A stretch of DNA of 64,000 nucleotides from Scleromatobacter sp038243995 (GCA_038243995.1 JBBRTV010000003.1:1-64000); one strand, 5' to 3'; positions 11,657 to 20,283 are shown, numbered from the stretch's first letter. Notes: generated by a model from the letters alone, not told the origin. A program made the numbers and translations.

Positions 11657-12211
11657 TCACTTCTCGAGCCAGTCGCTCAGTTCCTCGGCGTGCTCCTGCT
11701 CCTGGGCGAGGATTTCGGCCAGCATCCGGCGCGTCGTCGAATCCTTGTCACCGATCAGTTTGATCATCTGGCTGTAGGCCTCGATGGCCACGCGCTCGGC
11801 GATCAGGTTGGCGCGAATCATGTCTTTCAGCTCTGTCGACGCGTCGTAGTCGGCATGGCTGCGTGCGAGCAGGGAATCGGGCGCGAAATCGGGCTGTCCG
11901 CCCAGTTGGACGATGCGCTCGGCGATCTTGTCGGCATGTGCGGTCTCCTCGTTGGCATGGACGAGGAATTCCTCGGCGATGGCCGGCGACGCCAGGCCCT
12001 TGGCCGTGAAATGGTGGCGCTTGTAGCGCAGGATGCAGACGAGCTCGGTCGCCAGCGAATCGTTGAGCATCTTGACGATGTCGTCGCGCCATGGGCCGTA
12101 GCTCGGGGTGACGGCGCCGTCCTCGAGGCTGCGCTTGGCCGCGTCGAGGCCACCCTGGTCTATTTTCAGGGGCTGGTAATCGGAAGGTTTTGCGGGCTGG
12201 GCAGTGTTCAC
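11657..12211 (-). CDS. Ferritin-like / bacterioferritin-type protein
   Basis: A 184-residue protein from a GTG start. The predicted four-helix bundle holds diiron-type ligands in the expected order: LNDSLATELVCILRYKRHHF, then HANEETAHADKIAE, then IRANLIAERVAIEAY, and a final EQEHAEELSDW. This pattern fits iron storage or peroxide detoxification in the cytoplasm. It is longer at the N-terminus than classical bacterioferritin, and I see no obvious haem methionine. The GTG at 12211 is chosen because NTAQPAKPSDYQPLKID begins a plausible protein; 36 further open codons precede it but look unlike coding sequence, and the ribosome site is poor. It is convergent with ihfB. Confidence 0.75.
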   Translation of the reverse strand: MNTAQPAKPSDYQPLKIDQGGLDAAKRSLEDGAVTPSYGPWRDDIVKMLNDSLATELVCILRYKRHHFTAKGLASPAIAEEFLVHANEETAHADKIAERIVQLGGQPDFAPDSLLARSHADYDASTELKDMIRANLIAERVAIEAYSQMIKLIGDKDSTTRRMLAEILAQEQEHAEELSDWLEK

Positions 12212-12349
12212 GTTGGGCTTTCGGCTGGGGTCGGTTACTTGGAGCAGTACAACGCCCCCTGGGCAAACGAGATGCCGAGTGGCCGCCGCCCGGGGCGGCC
12301 ACGCAGGCCGCGCGACCACTGACGCTGCCAGTGACGCTGCCGCACGCGG

Positions 12350-13432
12350 TCAGGCGCTCGCGTCGACCGCCGCGTTCGCCGCCGCGAGCCACACGGGGTG
12401 CGGCGCGCGCTCGTCCTGGGTAGCCATCGCGTGGACGAGCTTGATCACGTGGTCATCGTCGCTCGCGCACGCGAGCCTGCGCACCTCCGGCCACGCGCGC
12501 GGGCACGCCTGGGCGCGCTGGCCACCCTGGGCGGCAGCCACGCGCGAAGCCAGGCTCGCGGCAGCGACGGCGTGCCACAGCGGCCGCAGGACAGCTTCGT
12601 CCGCCGGCAGCCACGGGGCCAGCACCCGCGCCGCACGTGCGGCCGTCGCCATGTGCAGCACCGTGAAGTTGCACGTGGCGGCATAGCGCGCCGCGGCGGC
12701 CTGCGCCAGGTCCAGCAGCCGCGCGCCGGGGTCGTCGGAGGCGCCGCCGAATCGCCCGGCCAGTTCGAGCCAGGCCCGCGTGCCGGCGGCCTGCTGCATG
12801 CGGTCGGAGATCAGGGGCGCGGAGGGGCGCCACCCGGGTTCCGCCTGGAGCAGCCTGGCGTCGAGCGCGTCCAGCCAGGTCGCCGCGTCGTCGAAGGGAA
12901 TGCCGACCGTCGGCGGTTCGGGCAGCGCTCGCCAGTTCGCAGCCCAATAGGCAAGCGCGGCGGCGAGCTCGCCGGCGTGCTGCGATTCGACGGCATGGGC
13001 GGTGCGGATGGCGCCGTGGAAGGCGACCCCGCCGATGCCGTCGATCAACAGCGGCAGGACGCCGCGCAGGACGACGTCGCGGCTCGCGCCGGCGACCATC
13101 GCGGCGAACCGGACGCGCAGCGCGCCGAACGCGGGCCGCTGCCCGCGCAACGCGATCCAGGCCGCATCGGGTGGCGCTTCGCCTGGTTGCGACGAATCCG
13201 GCACGGCTGCAGCGGACGGCCCAAGACCGGCTCCCGCAAAGCGGCGCGCGTAGTGCGCATAGAACGCACGCAGGCGCGCTTCGTCGGCGCCCAGGCCGTC
13301 GAGCGCGGCGAGCGCCATCGGCAGATGGCTGGAGAGGCCGGCGCCATATTCGGCGGGCAGGCACAGGCTGTCGTCGAGGAGGCGATGAAGGGCGGTTCCG
13401 GCGTGCGGGCGCGTGGCGGGCGATGCGTTCAT
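12350..13432 (-). CDS. Questin-oxidase-like protein (DUF4243 family)
   Basis: A 360-residue Ala-rich protein resembling the questin oxidase family, named after the fungal enzyme that opens the anthraquinone ring of questin. Features include an N-terminal SSHLPMALAALDGLGADEARL, a GGVAFHGAIRTAHAVESQH segment and repeated His-containing helices such as NFTVLHMATAARA and DDHVIKLVHAMA, which could form an active site. It has no signal peptide or membrane segment. It is divergent from soxR, and the gap between them carries a SoxR-type promoter directed at this gene. The inference is a SoxR-controlled enzyme acting on a quinone or redox-cycling compound. The family call rests on memory of motifs; the substrate is unknown. 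Confidence 0.7.
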   Translation of the reverse strand: MNASPATRPHAGTALHRLLDDSLCLPAEYGAGLSSHLPMALAALDGLGADEARLRAFYAHYARRFAGAGLGPSAAAVPDSSQPGEAPPDAAWIALRGQRPAFGALRVRFAAMVAGASRDVVLRGVLPLLIDGIGGVAFHGAIRTAHAVESQHAGELAAALAYWAANWRALPEPPTVGIPFDDAATWLDALDARLLQAEPGWRPSAPLISDRMQQAAGTRAWLELAGRFGGASDDPGARLLDLAQAAAARYAATCNFTVLHMATAARAARVLAPWLPADEAVLRPLWHAVAAASLASRVAAAQGGQRAQACPRAWPEVRRLACASDDDHVIKLVHAMATQDERAPHPVWLAAANAAVDASA

Positions 13433-13471
13433 GAGGAGGCGAGGCCGAGGGCCGCAGAGTTGCAGGGGTCA

Positions 13472-13502
13472 ACCATGCAAGTTAAAGTTAACTTGAAGTC
13501 AA
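13472..13502 (-). promoter_or_regulatory. MerR/SoxR-type promoter with 19-bp spacer and operator
   Basis: On the minus strand a -35 TTGACT (13502-13497) and a weak -10 CATGGT (13477-13472) are separated by exactly 19 bases. The spacer contains CAAGTT-N6-AACTTG (13478-13495) and the nested perfect palindrome AAGTTAACTT (13485-13494), which equals the core of the E. coli soxS operator. Over-long spacers with the operator between the hexamers are the hallmark of MerR-family activation. The predicted transcript reaches the questin-oxidase-like start after about 33 bases. Confidence 0.75.
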
Positions 13503-13541
13503 GCGAATTACCATGCGATCGAACAACGGGCACCCGCACAC

Positions 13542-14033
13542 ATGTCGACGACCGATTTCCCCACCGAGCACGACTGGATCCCGATCGGCGCTTTCGCGCG
13601 CCGCGCCGGGATCGCCGCCAGCGCGCTGCGCTTCTACGAGGCCGAAGGCCTGCTCACGGGCGCGCGCAGCGAGTCCGGCCGCCGGCGCTACCCCCGCGCG
13701 GCGCTGCGCCGCGTGGCCTTCATCCGCGTCGCGCAGTCGGTCGGCCTCAGCCTGCAACAGATACGCGCAGCGCTCGCCACGCTGCCAGGCGGACGCACGC
13801 CGACCCCTGCGGAATGGGCGCGACTCTCGCGCCAGTGGCGCCCCCTGCTCGACGCGCGCATCGCCGCCCTGACGAAGCTGCGCGACCAGCTCGATTCCTG
13901 CATCGGCTGCGGCTGCCTGTCGATGCAGAAGTGCGCGCTCTACAACCCAGGCGACGCCGCATGCGCGCGAGGAAGCGGCGCGCGCTACCTGCTGGGCGAC
14001 CAGCCCCCCTTGCCACCGGCGCCACGCCCGTAG
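13542..14033 (+). CDS. soxR: Redox-sensitive transcriptional activator SoxR
   Basis: A 163-residue MerR-family regulator. The winged helix-turn-helix covers about residues 13-80 (IGAFARRAGIAASALRFYEAEGL). A dimerisation helix follows, and then the iron-sulfur motif C120-X2-C123-X-C125-X5-C131, exactly as in SoxR, binding a [2Fe-2S] cluster whose oxidation switches on the target promoter. It is divergent from the questin-oxidase-like gene and probably regulates it through the operator at 13472-13502. No clear ribosome site precedes the ATG. Outside enterics SoxR usually responds to redox-active small molecules and controls only a few genes. Confidence 0.93.
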   Translation: MSTTDFPTEHDWIPIGAFARRAGIAASALRFYEAEGLLTGARSESGRRRYPRAALRRVAFIRVAQSVGLSLQQIRAALATLPGGRTPTPAEWARLSRQWRPLLDARIAALTKLRDQLDSCIGCGCLSMQKCALYNPGDAACARGSGARYLLGDQPPLPPAPRP

Positions 14034-14058
14034 AATCGCCGCACAAGCGAAAGTGCCG

Positions 14059-14364
14059 ATGCGCCTCCTGACCCTCCTCTTCCGGATCCTGCTGTTCCTG
14101 GCCCTGGTCGCATTCGCGATCAACAACATGCAGCAGGCGACCGTGAACTTCTTCTTTTCGACCTCCTGGACGACGCCGATGGTCATCATCGTGCTCGTTG
14201 CCTTCACCTGCGGCGCCGTGTTCGGCGTGCTCGCGATGACCCCGAGCTGGTGGCACCAGCGCCGGCGTGCGAGGCGGCTCGAGACCCCCGCCGTGGTCGC
14301 GCCCCAGGCTGCCCCTGCTGCCTCGCCGGCGCCCGACGTGACGGCGGTTCGCGATGGACTTTGA
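14059..14364 (+). CDS. lapA: LapA-family inner membrane protein (DUF1049)
   Basis: A 101-residue membrane protein with two hydrophobic helices (about residues 3-21 and 38-58) and a C-terminal Arg-rich then Ala/Pro-rich cytoplasmic tail. NNMQQATVNFFF and the second helix match the LapA domain. LapA works with LapB at the inner membrane in controlling lipopolysaccharide assembly. The ATG at 14059 is preferred over an in-frame GTG at 14053, because GCGAAAG would sit too close to the GTG. It overlaps lapB by 11 bases. Confidence 0.88.
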   Translation: MRLLTLLFRILLFLALVAFAINNMQQATVNFFFSTSWTTPMVIIVLVAFTCGAVFGVLAMTPSWWHQRRRARRLETPAVVAPQAAPAASPAPDVTAVRDGL

Positions 14365-15526
14365 CTACCAGTGGCTGCTGCTCGGCCTGCCGCTCTTCTT
14401 CATCCTCGGCTGGATCGGATCGCGCTTCGACCTGCGCCAACTCAAGCGCGAGACGCGCGACTCTCCGAAGGCCTACTACAAGGGCCTGAGCCTGTTGCTC
14501 AACGAGCAGCAGGACAAGGCGATCGATGCCTTCATCGAAACCGTCCAGGCCGATCCCGACACGACCGAACTCCACTTCGCCCTCGGTAACCTGTTCCGCC
14601 GCCGCGGCGAGTTCGAGCGCTCGGTGCGGGTGCACCAGCACCTGCTCGTGCGCGCCGACCTGTCGCAGTCCGACCGCGAGCGCGCGCAGCACGCGCTGGC
14701 ACAGGACTTCGTCAAGGCCGGCCTGTTCGACCGTGCCGAGGAAGCCTACAAGGTTCTTGAGGGCACCGCGTACCACACCGAGGCCCGCCTCGCGCTGCTC
14801 AACCTGTACGAACGTTCGCGCGACTGGCGTGCGGCAGTCGATGTCGCGCAGCAACTCGAGAGCGCCGGCACCGGCTCGTTCGCGCGGCGCATCTCCCACT
14901 ACTGGTGCGAAATCGCGCTCGCGGCCGAAGAACAGGCTCACCCGGACGAAGCCGAGCGGGCGCTGCAGCACGCCTTGAAGTCCGACCCCGCGTCCGCACG
15001 TCCCTGGGTGATGCAGGGGCAACGACTCTGCCGCGCAGGCAAGGCAGCCGAAGCGGTCGACGCCTGGAACGAATTGCGCATGCGCAATCCGTCGAGCTTC
15101 GCGCTCGTCGCCGGCGACTACGCCGCAGCCGCCCTGGCCTGTGATCGCGGCCCCGCGGCGCGCGTCGCACTCGAGGCGCTGCTCGCCGATGCACCGCGCC
15201 TCGATTTCCTCGCTGCCTGGGCCAGGCTCGAACCGGATCCCGAGGTCGTCGCGAACCGCTACCGCCAGATGCTGCACGCGCACCCGACACTGTCGGCCGC
15301 ACGCGAGGTTCTCCAGCAACCGGCCATCGCCGCCTCCGCGGCCGCGGTGGGGCCGTTGGCCGAGCAATCGCTCGTCGATGTCCGCACCGCCGTCACGCAG
15401 GCGGCCAAGCCGCTGCAGCGCTACCGCTGCGCTGCCTGCGGCTTCGAGGCCCAGCGACACTTCTGGCAATGTCCGGGCTGCCTCAGCTGGGACAGCTACC
15501 CCGCATTGCGGATAGAAGAACAATGA
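14354..15526 (+). CDS. lapB: Lipopolysaccharide assembly protein LapB (YciM)
   Basis: A 390-residue protein with an N-terminal membrane helix (WLLLGLPLFFILGWIGSRFD), a series of TPR helices from about residue 40 to 330 that includes the conserved YYKGLSLLLNEQQDKAIDAF, and a C-terminal rubredoxin-like zinc motif (CAACGF and CPGC). In E. coli LapB adapts the FtsH protease to degrade LpxC and so balances lipopolysaccharide with phospholipid. The lapA-lapB pair after ihfB is conserved. The next gene starts inside its stop codon (ATGA), so the downstream glycosyltransferase is translationally coupled. Confidence 0.95.
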   Translation: MDFDYQWLLLGLPLFFILGWIGSRFDLRQLKRETRDSPKAYYKGLSLLLNEQQDKAIDAFIETVQADPDTTELHFALGNLFRRRGEFERSVRVHQHLLVRADLSQSDRERAQHALAQDFVKAGLFDRAEEAYKVLEGTAYHTEARLALLNLYERSRDWRAAVDVAQQLESAGTGSFARRISHYWCEIALAAEEQAHPDEAERALQHALKSDPASARPWVMQGQRLCRAGKAAEAVDAWNELRMRNPSSFALVAGDYAAAALACDRGPAARVALEALLADAPRLDFLAAWARLEPDPEVVANRYRQMLHAHPTLSAAREVLQQPAIAASAAAVGPLAEQSLVDVRTAVTQAAKPLQRYRCAACGFEAQRHFWQCPGCLSWDSYPALRIEEQ

Positions 15527-16308
15527 CGCGTTCCACGCCAGTCCTGCAACAGCCCGGCGAACACGCCGCCGCCCCGTCGGGCGACGAGCGCCATGTCCTG
15601 TGCATGAAGTGGGGCGACAAGTACGGACCCGAGTACGTGAACCGGCTGTATGCCATGGTGCGCCGCCACCTGCGCGGCGAGTTCCGGTTCATCTGCCTGA
15701 CCGATTCCGACGCCGGCATCCGCCCCGAGGTGCGCTGCCTGCCCATCCCCGATCTGGCGCTGCCCGACGGCCTGCCCGAACGCGGCTGGAAGAAGCTGAC
15801 CACGTTCGAAACCGATCTCCACGGCCTGCGCGGCACCGCGCTGTTCCTCGACATCGACATCGTCATCGTCGACGACATCACGCCGTTCTTCGAATTGCCG
15901 GGCGAGTTCCTCATCATCCACGACTGGAAGCGCCCGTGGCGCGTGACGGGCAATTCCTCCGTCTACCGGTTCGAGCTCGGCGCCCACGCCGACGTGCTGG
16001 CGAGGTTTCGCGCCGAGTCGGCGCAGATGCGGGCAGAGTTCCGCAACGAGCAGGCCTACCTGTCCGATGTCCTGCACAAGCAGGGCAAGCTGCAGTACTG
16101 GCCTAAGGAGTGGTGCTGCAGCTTCAAGTACCACAGCATCCCGCGCTTCCCGCTCAACTACTTCGTCGCGCCGTCGATTCCCAAGGGCGCGCGAATCGTC
16201 GTGTTCCACGGCGTCATGAATCCGCCCGATGCGCTCGCCGGCCGCAGCAACGGCAACTGGCGCAAGGCGTTGCCGGCGCCGTGGATCGCCCGGCACTGGA
16301 GCGAGTAA
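15523..16308 (+). CDS. Glycosyltransferase-like protein
   Basis: A 261-residue soluble protein. LCMKWGDKYGPEYVNRLYAM opens a nucleotide-sugar fold, and GTALFLDIDIVIVDDITPFF carries a DxD-type metal motif like that of GT-A enzymes. I do not recognise the exact CAZy family; it resembles proteins annotated as glycosyltransferases next to lapB. It begins in an ATGA overlap with lapB and is followed 27 bases later by a GT4-type enzyme. The likely role is sugar addition to lipopolysaccharide or another surface glycan, inferred from context. Acceptor and donor are unknown. Confidence 0.7.
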   Translation: MTRSTPVLQQPGEHAAAPSGDERHVLCMKWGDKYGPEYVNRLYAMVRRHLRGEFRFICLTDSDAGIRPEVRCLPIPDLALPDGLPERGWKKLTTFETDLHGLRGTALFLDIDIVIVDDITPFFELPGEFLIIHDWKRPWRVTGNSSVYRFELGAHADVLARFRAESAQMRAEFRNEQAYLSDVLHKQGKLQYWPKEWCCSFKYHSIPRFPLNYFVAPSIPKGARIVVFHGVMNPPDALAGRSNGNWRKALPAPWIARHWSE

Positions 16309-16335
16309 GGCCGTCGCGACGACAATGACGGCCTG

Positions 16336-17451
16336 ATGCGCATCCTTCACTTCGTGACTGGCGGTTTTTCGGGAGCGACCCAGGTCGCGATCGAGCTCGT
16401 GCGCGCGGCGCACCGGAGCGGCCGAGGCAATTGCGTGCTCGCCCTGCGCGTCAAGCGTCATACCGACATGGCGCGCGTCGAGGCGCTGCGCGCGGAAGGC
16501 CTGCAGGTCGAACTGATCCCCGGCTGGAGTCATCCGGCGACGATCTGGTCGCTGTACCGGCTGTGTCGCCGCTGGCGTCCCGAGGTGCTCGTCGCGCACG
16601 GTTTCAGCGACCACATCTGGGGCCGCATCGCCGGCTTGCTGGCGGGCGTGCCGCATCTGGCGCACGTCGAGCACAACTCGCGCGAACGCTACACCGCCTG
16701 GCGGCGCCTGCAGACGCGCTGGCTGGCACGCCGCACCGACCTGATCATCGGCGTTTCCGAAGGCGTACGGCAGAGCCTGCTCGCGCTGGGCATGCCCGCC
16801 GACAGGACGATCAGCATTCCGAACGGGACTCGCCTGGAACGCTTCAGCGACGCGCTCGCCCATCCGTTCGAGCTGCGCGAACCGGGCGTCCTCATGTGCG
16901 CCCGCTTCGCGGGCCAGAAGGATCATGCGACGCTGCTGCGCGCGATCGCCCTGCTGCGCAGGACGGGCTTGCGGCCGCGGCTGCTGCTGGCCGGCGGCGG
17001 CAGCGGGCGCCACGAGCGACGGGCGCGCAGCCTGTGCACCGAGCTCGGTCTCGACGACCAGGTCGAATTCCTCGGCTACCAGTCCGACCTGCCCGCGCTC
17101 TTGATGAGCCAGCAGATCTCCGTTCTCTCCAGCCACTACGAGGGCATGCCGCTCGCGCTCGTCGAGGCGATGGCGGCAGGCTGCGTCGTCGTCGGCAGCG
17201 CGGTGCCGGGCATCCGCGAAATGCTGACCGACGGCGTCGACGGCCGATTGTTCCCGCACGCGGATGCGCAGGCGCTGGCCGACATCCTGCAGGAGCTGCT
17301 GACCGAACCGACGATCGCAGCGGAAATCGCGCGCCGCGGTCGCGAACACGCGCTGGGACACTACTCGATGGACGAGATGCTGGCACGCTATGAACACGAG
17401 TTCGCCGAAGTCGCAGGATCGCGATCGGCGTTGCGGACCGCGGGTGCCTGA
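16336..17451 (+). CDS. GT4-family glycosyltransferase
   Basis: A 371-residue GT-B fold enzyme. The N-terminal Rossmann domain begins MRILHFVTGGFSGATQVAIELV, with the glycine-rich acceptor loop. The C-terminal domain carries LLLAGGGSGRHERRARSL and the EX7E-type motif in SHYEGMPLALVEAMAAG, which binds nucleotide sugar in retaining GT4 enzymes. It lies third in a forward run after lapA-lapB and is likely to build a surface polysaccharide. Donor sugar and acceptor cannot be read from sequence. Confidence 0.88.
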   Translation: MRILHFVTGGFSGATQVAIELVRAAHRSGRGNCVLALRVKRHTDMARVEALRAEGLQVELIPGWSHPATIWSLYRLCRRWRPEVLVAHGFSDHIWGRIAGLLAGVPHLAHVEHNSRERYTAWRRLQTRWLARRTDLIIGVSEGVRQSLLALGMPADRTISIPNGTRLERFSDALAHPFELREPGVLMCARFAGQKDHATLLRAIALLRRTGLRPRLLLAGGGSGRHERRARSLCTELGLDDQVEFLGYQSDLPALLMSQQISVLSSHYEGMPLALVEAMAAGCVVVGSAVPGIREMLTDGVDGRLFPHADAQALADILQELLTEPTIAAEIARRGREHALGHYSMDEMLARYEHEFAEVAGSRSALRTAGA

Positions 17452-17458
17452 TGATCAA

Positions 17459-17495
17459 CCCCACGCTCGCTCCGCTCGCTGACCCCCGAGGGGCG
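17459..17495. repeat. Intergenic repeat copy with hairpin potential
   Basis: CCCCACGCTCGCTCCGCTCG followed by CTGACCCCCGAGGGGCGC lies 7 bases past the GT4 stop. The next bases can pair (GGGGC with GCCCC across GCGCA), so the unit folds. Related copies are at 11093, 32158 and 9293. Repeats like this are common between genes in Burkholderiales; the function is unknown. Confidence 0.55.
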
Positions 17496-17542
17496 CGCAG
17501 CCCCTTCGGGCGGCCGGGCACGGCTGACAAGGACGTCCAGGC

Positions 17543-18514
17543 ATGACGACAGTCGCCACTGTCGGCCTGGCTGTGCTGCTGGTCGTCGTGCTGGCGCTGG
17601 TGCGCGAGGTCTTCCAGGTGCTGCGCGCCGGGCCGCGCCGCGAGCCGAGGCTGATCAGGCTCGGCCCGCCGATCGCCGTCGGCACGCCTGCCGACGACGC
17701 GGCGCTGCCGCGTGTCGTCTGGACGTACTGGAACACGCTTCCCGCGCCCGCGATCGTCGATCGCTGCCTGCAGAACTGGGGCCGTTTCGCGCCCGATCAC
17801 GAACTGCGCCTGCTCGACCGCACGACCGCGTCGCAAGCCCTCCCGGGTATCTGGAACCAGCCCGCCTTCGACGCGTTGCCGCCCTATCGGCAGTCGGACT
17901 GGCTGCGCCTGCAGTTGCTGAAACGGCACGGCGGCATCTGGATGGACGCATCCACCTTGCTGGCCGAGGATCTCGACTGGGTGCACCGCCTCCATGACAC
18001 GCCGGCGCGCGGCCTCGTCGGCTTCTACATCGAGCGCTACACCACCGACCCCGCGCGCCCCATGCTGGAGAACTGGTTCATCGCCGCGTCGCCCGGCGAT
18101 GCGTACATCGCGGCGTGGGCGGACGAGCTCGACCGTGCGCTCGCCCTCGGCGAGCCCGGCTACATCGACAGCCTGCGAGCCGACGGCAGCCTCGAGGCGG
18201 TCGCGCAGGGCATTCCCGCAACCATGCGTGCCTACCTGGTCATGCATCTGGCCGCCGCGGTCGTCGCCAGGCGCGACGGCGACATCCATCCGATGGCGCT
18301 GCTGCGCGCCGAGGACATCGCCTTCGCCTTCCACGCCAGGCTCGGCTGGCGCAAGCGTCATCTCTATGCCCGCCTCGCGCTGACGCCGGCGCCGCGCCGC
18401 GTGCCAGCCCTGATCAAGCTGCGCGGAGGCGATCGCGCCGTGGTCGAGAAGGGGCTGGCGCGCGGCCTGTGGCGGCGCGACAGCCTGCTCGCCCGCTTGC
18501 TGGAGCTGCGTTGA
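17543..18514 (+). CDS. Capsular polysaccharide synthesis-type glycosyltransferase
   Basis: A 323-residue protein with an N-terminal membrane helix (about residues 5-25). The core PRVVWTYWNTLPAPAIVDRC and YRQSDWLRLQLLKRHGGIWM, followed by DAS, is the pattern of the Caps_synth / GT32-like family, in which the DxD-like segment binds nucleotide sugar. It is likely anchored to the inner membrane. It follows the GT4 gene after an intergenic repeat and overlaps the next gene by TTGA. Surface-glycan synthesis is an inference from family and neighbours. Confidence 0.8.
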   Translation: MTTVATVGLAVLLVVVLALVREVFQVLRAGPRREPRLIRLGPPIAVGTPADDAALPRVVWTYWNTLPAPAIVDRCLQNWGRFAPDHELRLLDRTTASQALPGIWNQPAFDALPPYRQSDWLRLQLLKRHGGIWMDASTLLAEDLDWVHRLHDTPARGLVGFYIERYTTDPARPMLENWFIAASPGDAYIAAWADELDRALALGEPGYIDSLRADGSLEAVAQGIPATMRAYLVMHLAAAVVARRDGDIHPMALLRAEDIAFAFHARLGWRKRHLYARLALTPAPRRVPALIKLRGGDRAVVEKGLARGLWRRDSLLARLLELR

Positions 18515-19545
18515 CGTCCGCCGCCACCGCGCCCTGGCTCAGCATCCTGCTGCCCGTGCACGGTGTCGGCGCCTACCTCGATGCCTGCGTCGCGTCCATA
18601 CTCGACCAGAACGCGGCCGGCATCGAACTCGTGTTCGTCGACGACGCTTCGCCCGGCGACGACGCAGCGCGCCTGGCGGGCTGGCAGGCGCGGCACCCGG
18701 CCGCGGTGCGCGTCGTCACGCACGAGCGCAACCGCGGCGTCGCCGCAGCCCGCAACACGCTGCTCGCGCAGGCGCGCGGCAACTGGCTGTGGTTCGTCGA
18801 TCCCGACGACCTGATGGAAGCCGGCGCGCTGCAGGCACTGAAGGCCATCCTCGATGCGCACGACCCCGACCTGGTCCTGTGCGACTTCCGCAGCTTCCAC
18901 GACAGCGAATCGGCGGACATCGCGGGCGGCGGCTCGCGATCGCGGCGGCATCGTGCGCACATGCGCAGTTTCGACGGTGCTGCCGATGTGCTGTCGCACG
19001 ACAGGGACGCCCTGGTCGCCGGCCTGTTCCGCACTGGCCAGATGCATCCGTGGTCGAAGATCGTGCGCCGCAGCGCCTGGCCCGCGCCGCTCCGATTCCC
19101 CGCGGGCCGCGTCTTCGAAGACCTCGCCGTCTACCCGCGGCTGGCACTTGCCATCGGCAGCTTCTACTACGCGGCCGAGGTCTGGATCGCCTATCGACAG
19201 CGCGCGGGCAGCATTCTCTCGGCGCTGTCGGACAAGAAGCTCGACGACTGGACACACGCACTCGTCGGCTACCCCGACGAAGTGCGCGCCTGCGGAGTCC
19301 GACTGCGCGCCGACACCGCGTTCGAGATCGCCCACTTCGCCGCCCGGACGCTGCTGCGCGCGGTGCGCCGCTATCGATCACAGCATTCCCTGGAGATCGC
19401 CGAGCGGACGCTGGCGGTCTATCTGGCGCGCTGGCAGGCATCGTCGCCACTGGACGCCTCGGAGCTCGCCCACCAATACCTGCGCCGCCGACTCTTCGGT
19501 CGCTGGGTGCAGTTCCGCTGGACGGTCTGGCGCATCGGCCGGTGA
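18511..19545 (+). CDS. GT2-family glycosyltransferase
   Basis: A 344-residue GT-A enzyme. PWLSILLPVHGVGAYLDACV, VFVDDASPGDDAARL and the catalytic-metal motif WFVDPDDLM are typical of GT2 inverting transferases. Translation most likely begins at TTG 18511, which overlaps the previous stop (TTGA) and has GGAG 5 bases upstream; no in-frame ATG precedes the fold. It ends the four-gene glycan group that follows lapAB. Substrate is unknown. Confidence 0.85.
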   Translation: MTSAATAPWLSILLPVHGVGAYLDACVASILDQNAAGIELVFVDDASPGDDAARLAGWQARHPAAVRVVTHERNRGVAAARNTLLAQARGNWLWFVDPDDLMEAGALQALKAILDAHDPDLVLCDFRSFHDSESADIAGGGSRSRRHRAHMRSFDGAADVLSHDRDALVAGLFRTGQMHPWSKIVRRSAWPAPLRFPAGRVFEDLAVYPRLALAIGSFYYAAEVWIAYRQRAGSILSALSDKKLDDWTHALVGYPDEVRACGVRLRADTAFEIAHFAARTLLRAVRRYRSQHSLEIAERTLAVYLARWQASSPLDASELAHQYLRRRLFGRWVQFRWTVWRIGR

Positions 19546-19707
19546 GCAGCACGCCGCGATCGATGCGTCGCAGCCGGATGGAGCGCGTGTGCAGTCGAGG
19601 TCAACGGCAACCATCGAAGGCGCGTTGAGGGCTGATGCGACGTCTTTCGCCGCAGCGGGTCGCAGCGCCCCTCTCGCGCGCACAACGCCTCTTCCAAGGA
19701 CGTCCCC

Positions 19708-20208
19708 ATGCTGAAACGAATCCTCGTGGCCCTCGCCGCGTTCTTTGCCTTCTCCGTCTTCGCGGCCGACGTCAATACCGCGTCCCAGGCCGAACTCGAA
19801 TCGATCAAGGGCATCGGCCCGGCGATCGCCACCAAGATCGTCGACGAACGCAAAAAGGGAAGCTTCAAGGACTGGTCTGACCTGGTCAATCGCGTCAAGG
19901 GCGTCGGCGCCACCAGCGCGGGCAAGCTGTCGACCCAAGGCTTGACCGTCAACGGCGCGACCTACACCGGCGCCCCGGCGGCCGCGGCCGCGACGCCCGC
20001 CGTCGCCAAGACCACCGCTGCAGCCCCCGCGGCAGCGGCATCGACGGCCGACAGGAAGGTCGGCACGTTGGTGAAGAGCTCGACGATCGCATCGGCGCCC
20101 GCACCTGCGGCCTCCGGTGCGCCGGCCGCCAGTGCAGGCAAGATATCGAAGAAGGATCGCAAGGCGGCTGCGGCCGCGTCCGCAGCCGCCTCCAGCGCGA
20201 AGAAGTAG
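19708..20208 (+). CDS. ComEA-like helix-hairpin-helix DNA-binding protein
   Basis: A 166-residue precursor. Residues 1-19 are a signal peptide ending SVFAAD. Residues 20-80 form a helix-hairpin-helix domain with VNTASQAELESIKGIGPAIA and a second LVNRVKGVGATSAGKL hairpin, which bind DNA in the periplasm during natural transformation in ComEA proteins. The last 80 residues are Ala-rich with scattered Lys and end in KK, an unusual addition for this small family that may form a disordered DNA-contacting tail. A 162-base gap separates it from the glycosyltransferases, so it may have its own promoter. A GC hairpin without a T-run (20245-20263) lies downstream. Confidence 0.85.
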   Translation: MLKRILVALAAFFAFSVFAADVNTASQAELESIKGIGPAIATKIVDERKKGSFKDWSDLVNRVKGVGATSAGKLSTQGLTVNGATYTGAPAAAAATPAVAKTTAAAPAAAASTADRKVGTLVKSSTIASAPAPAASGAPAASAGKISKKDRKAAAAASAAASSAKK

Positions 20209-20283
20209 CCGCCCCGGGCACGACGCCCGCAACGCCCTCGAGACGGCCGGCCCCGCGCCGGCCATCGTCGTTCGCGGCGCCCG

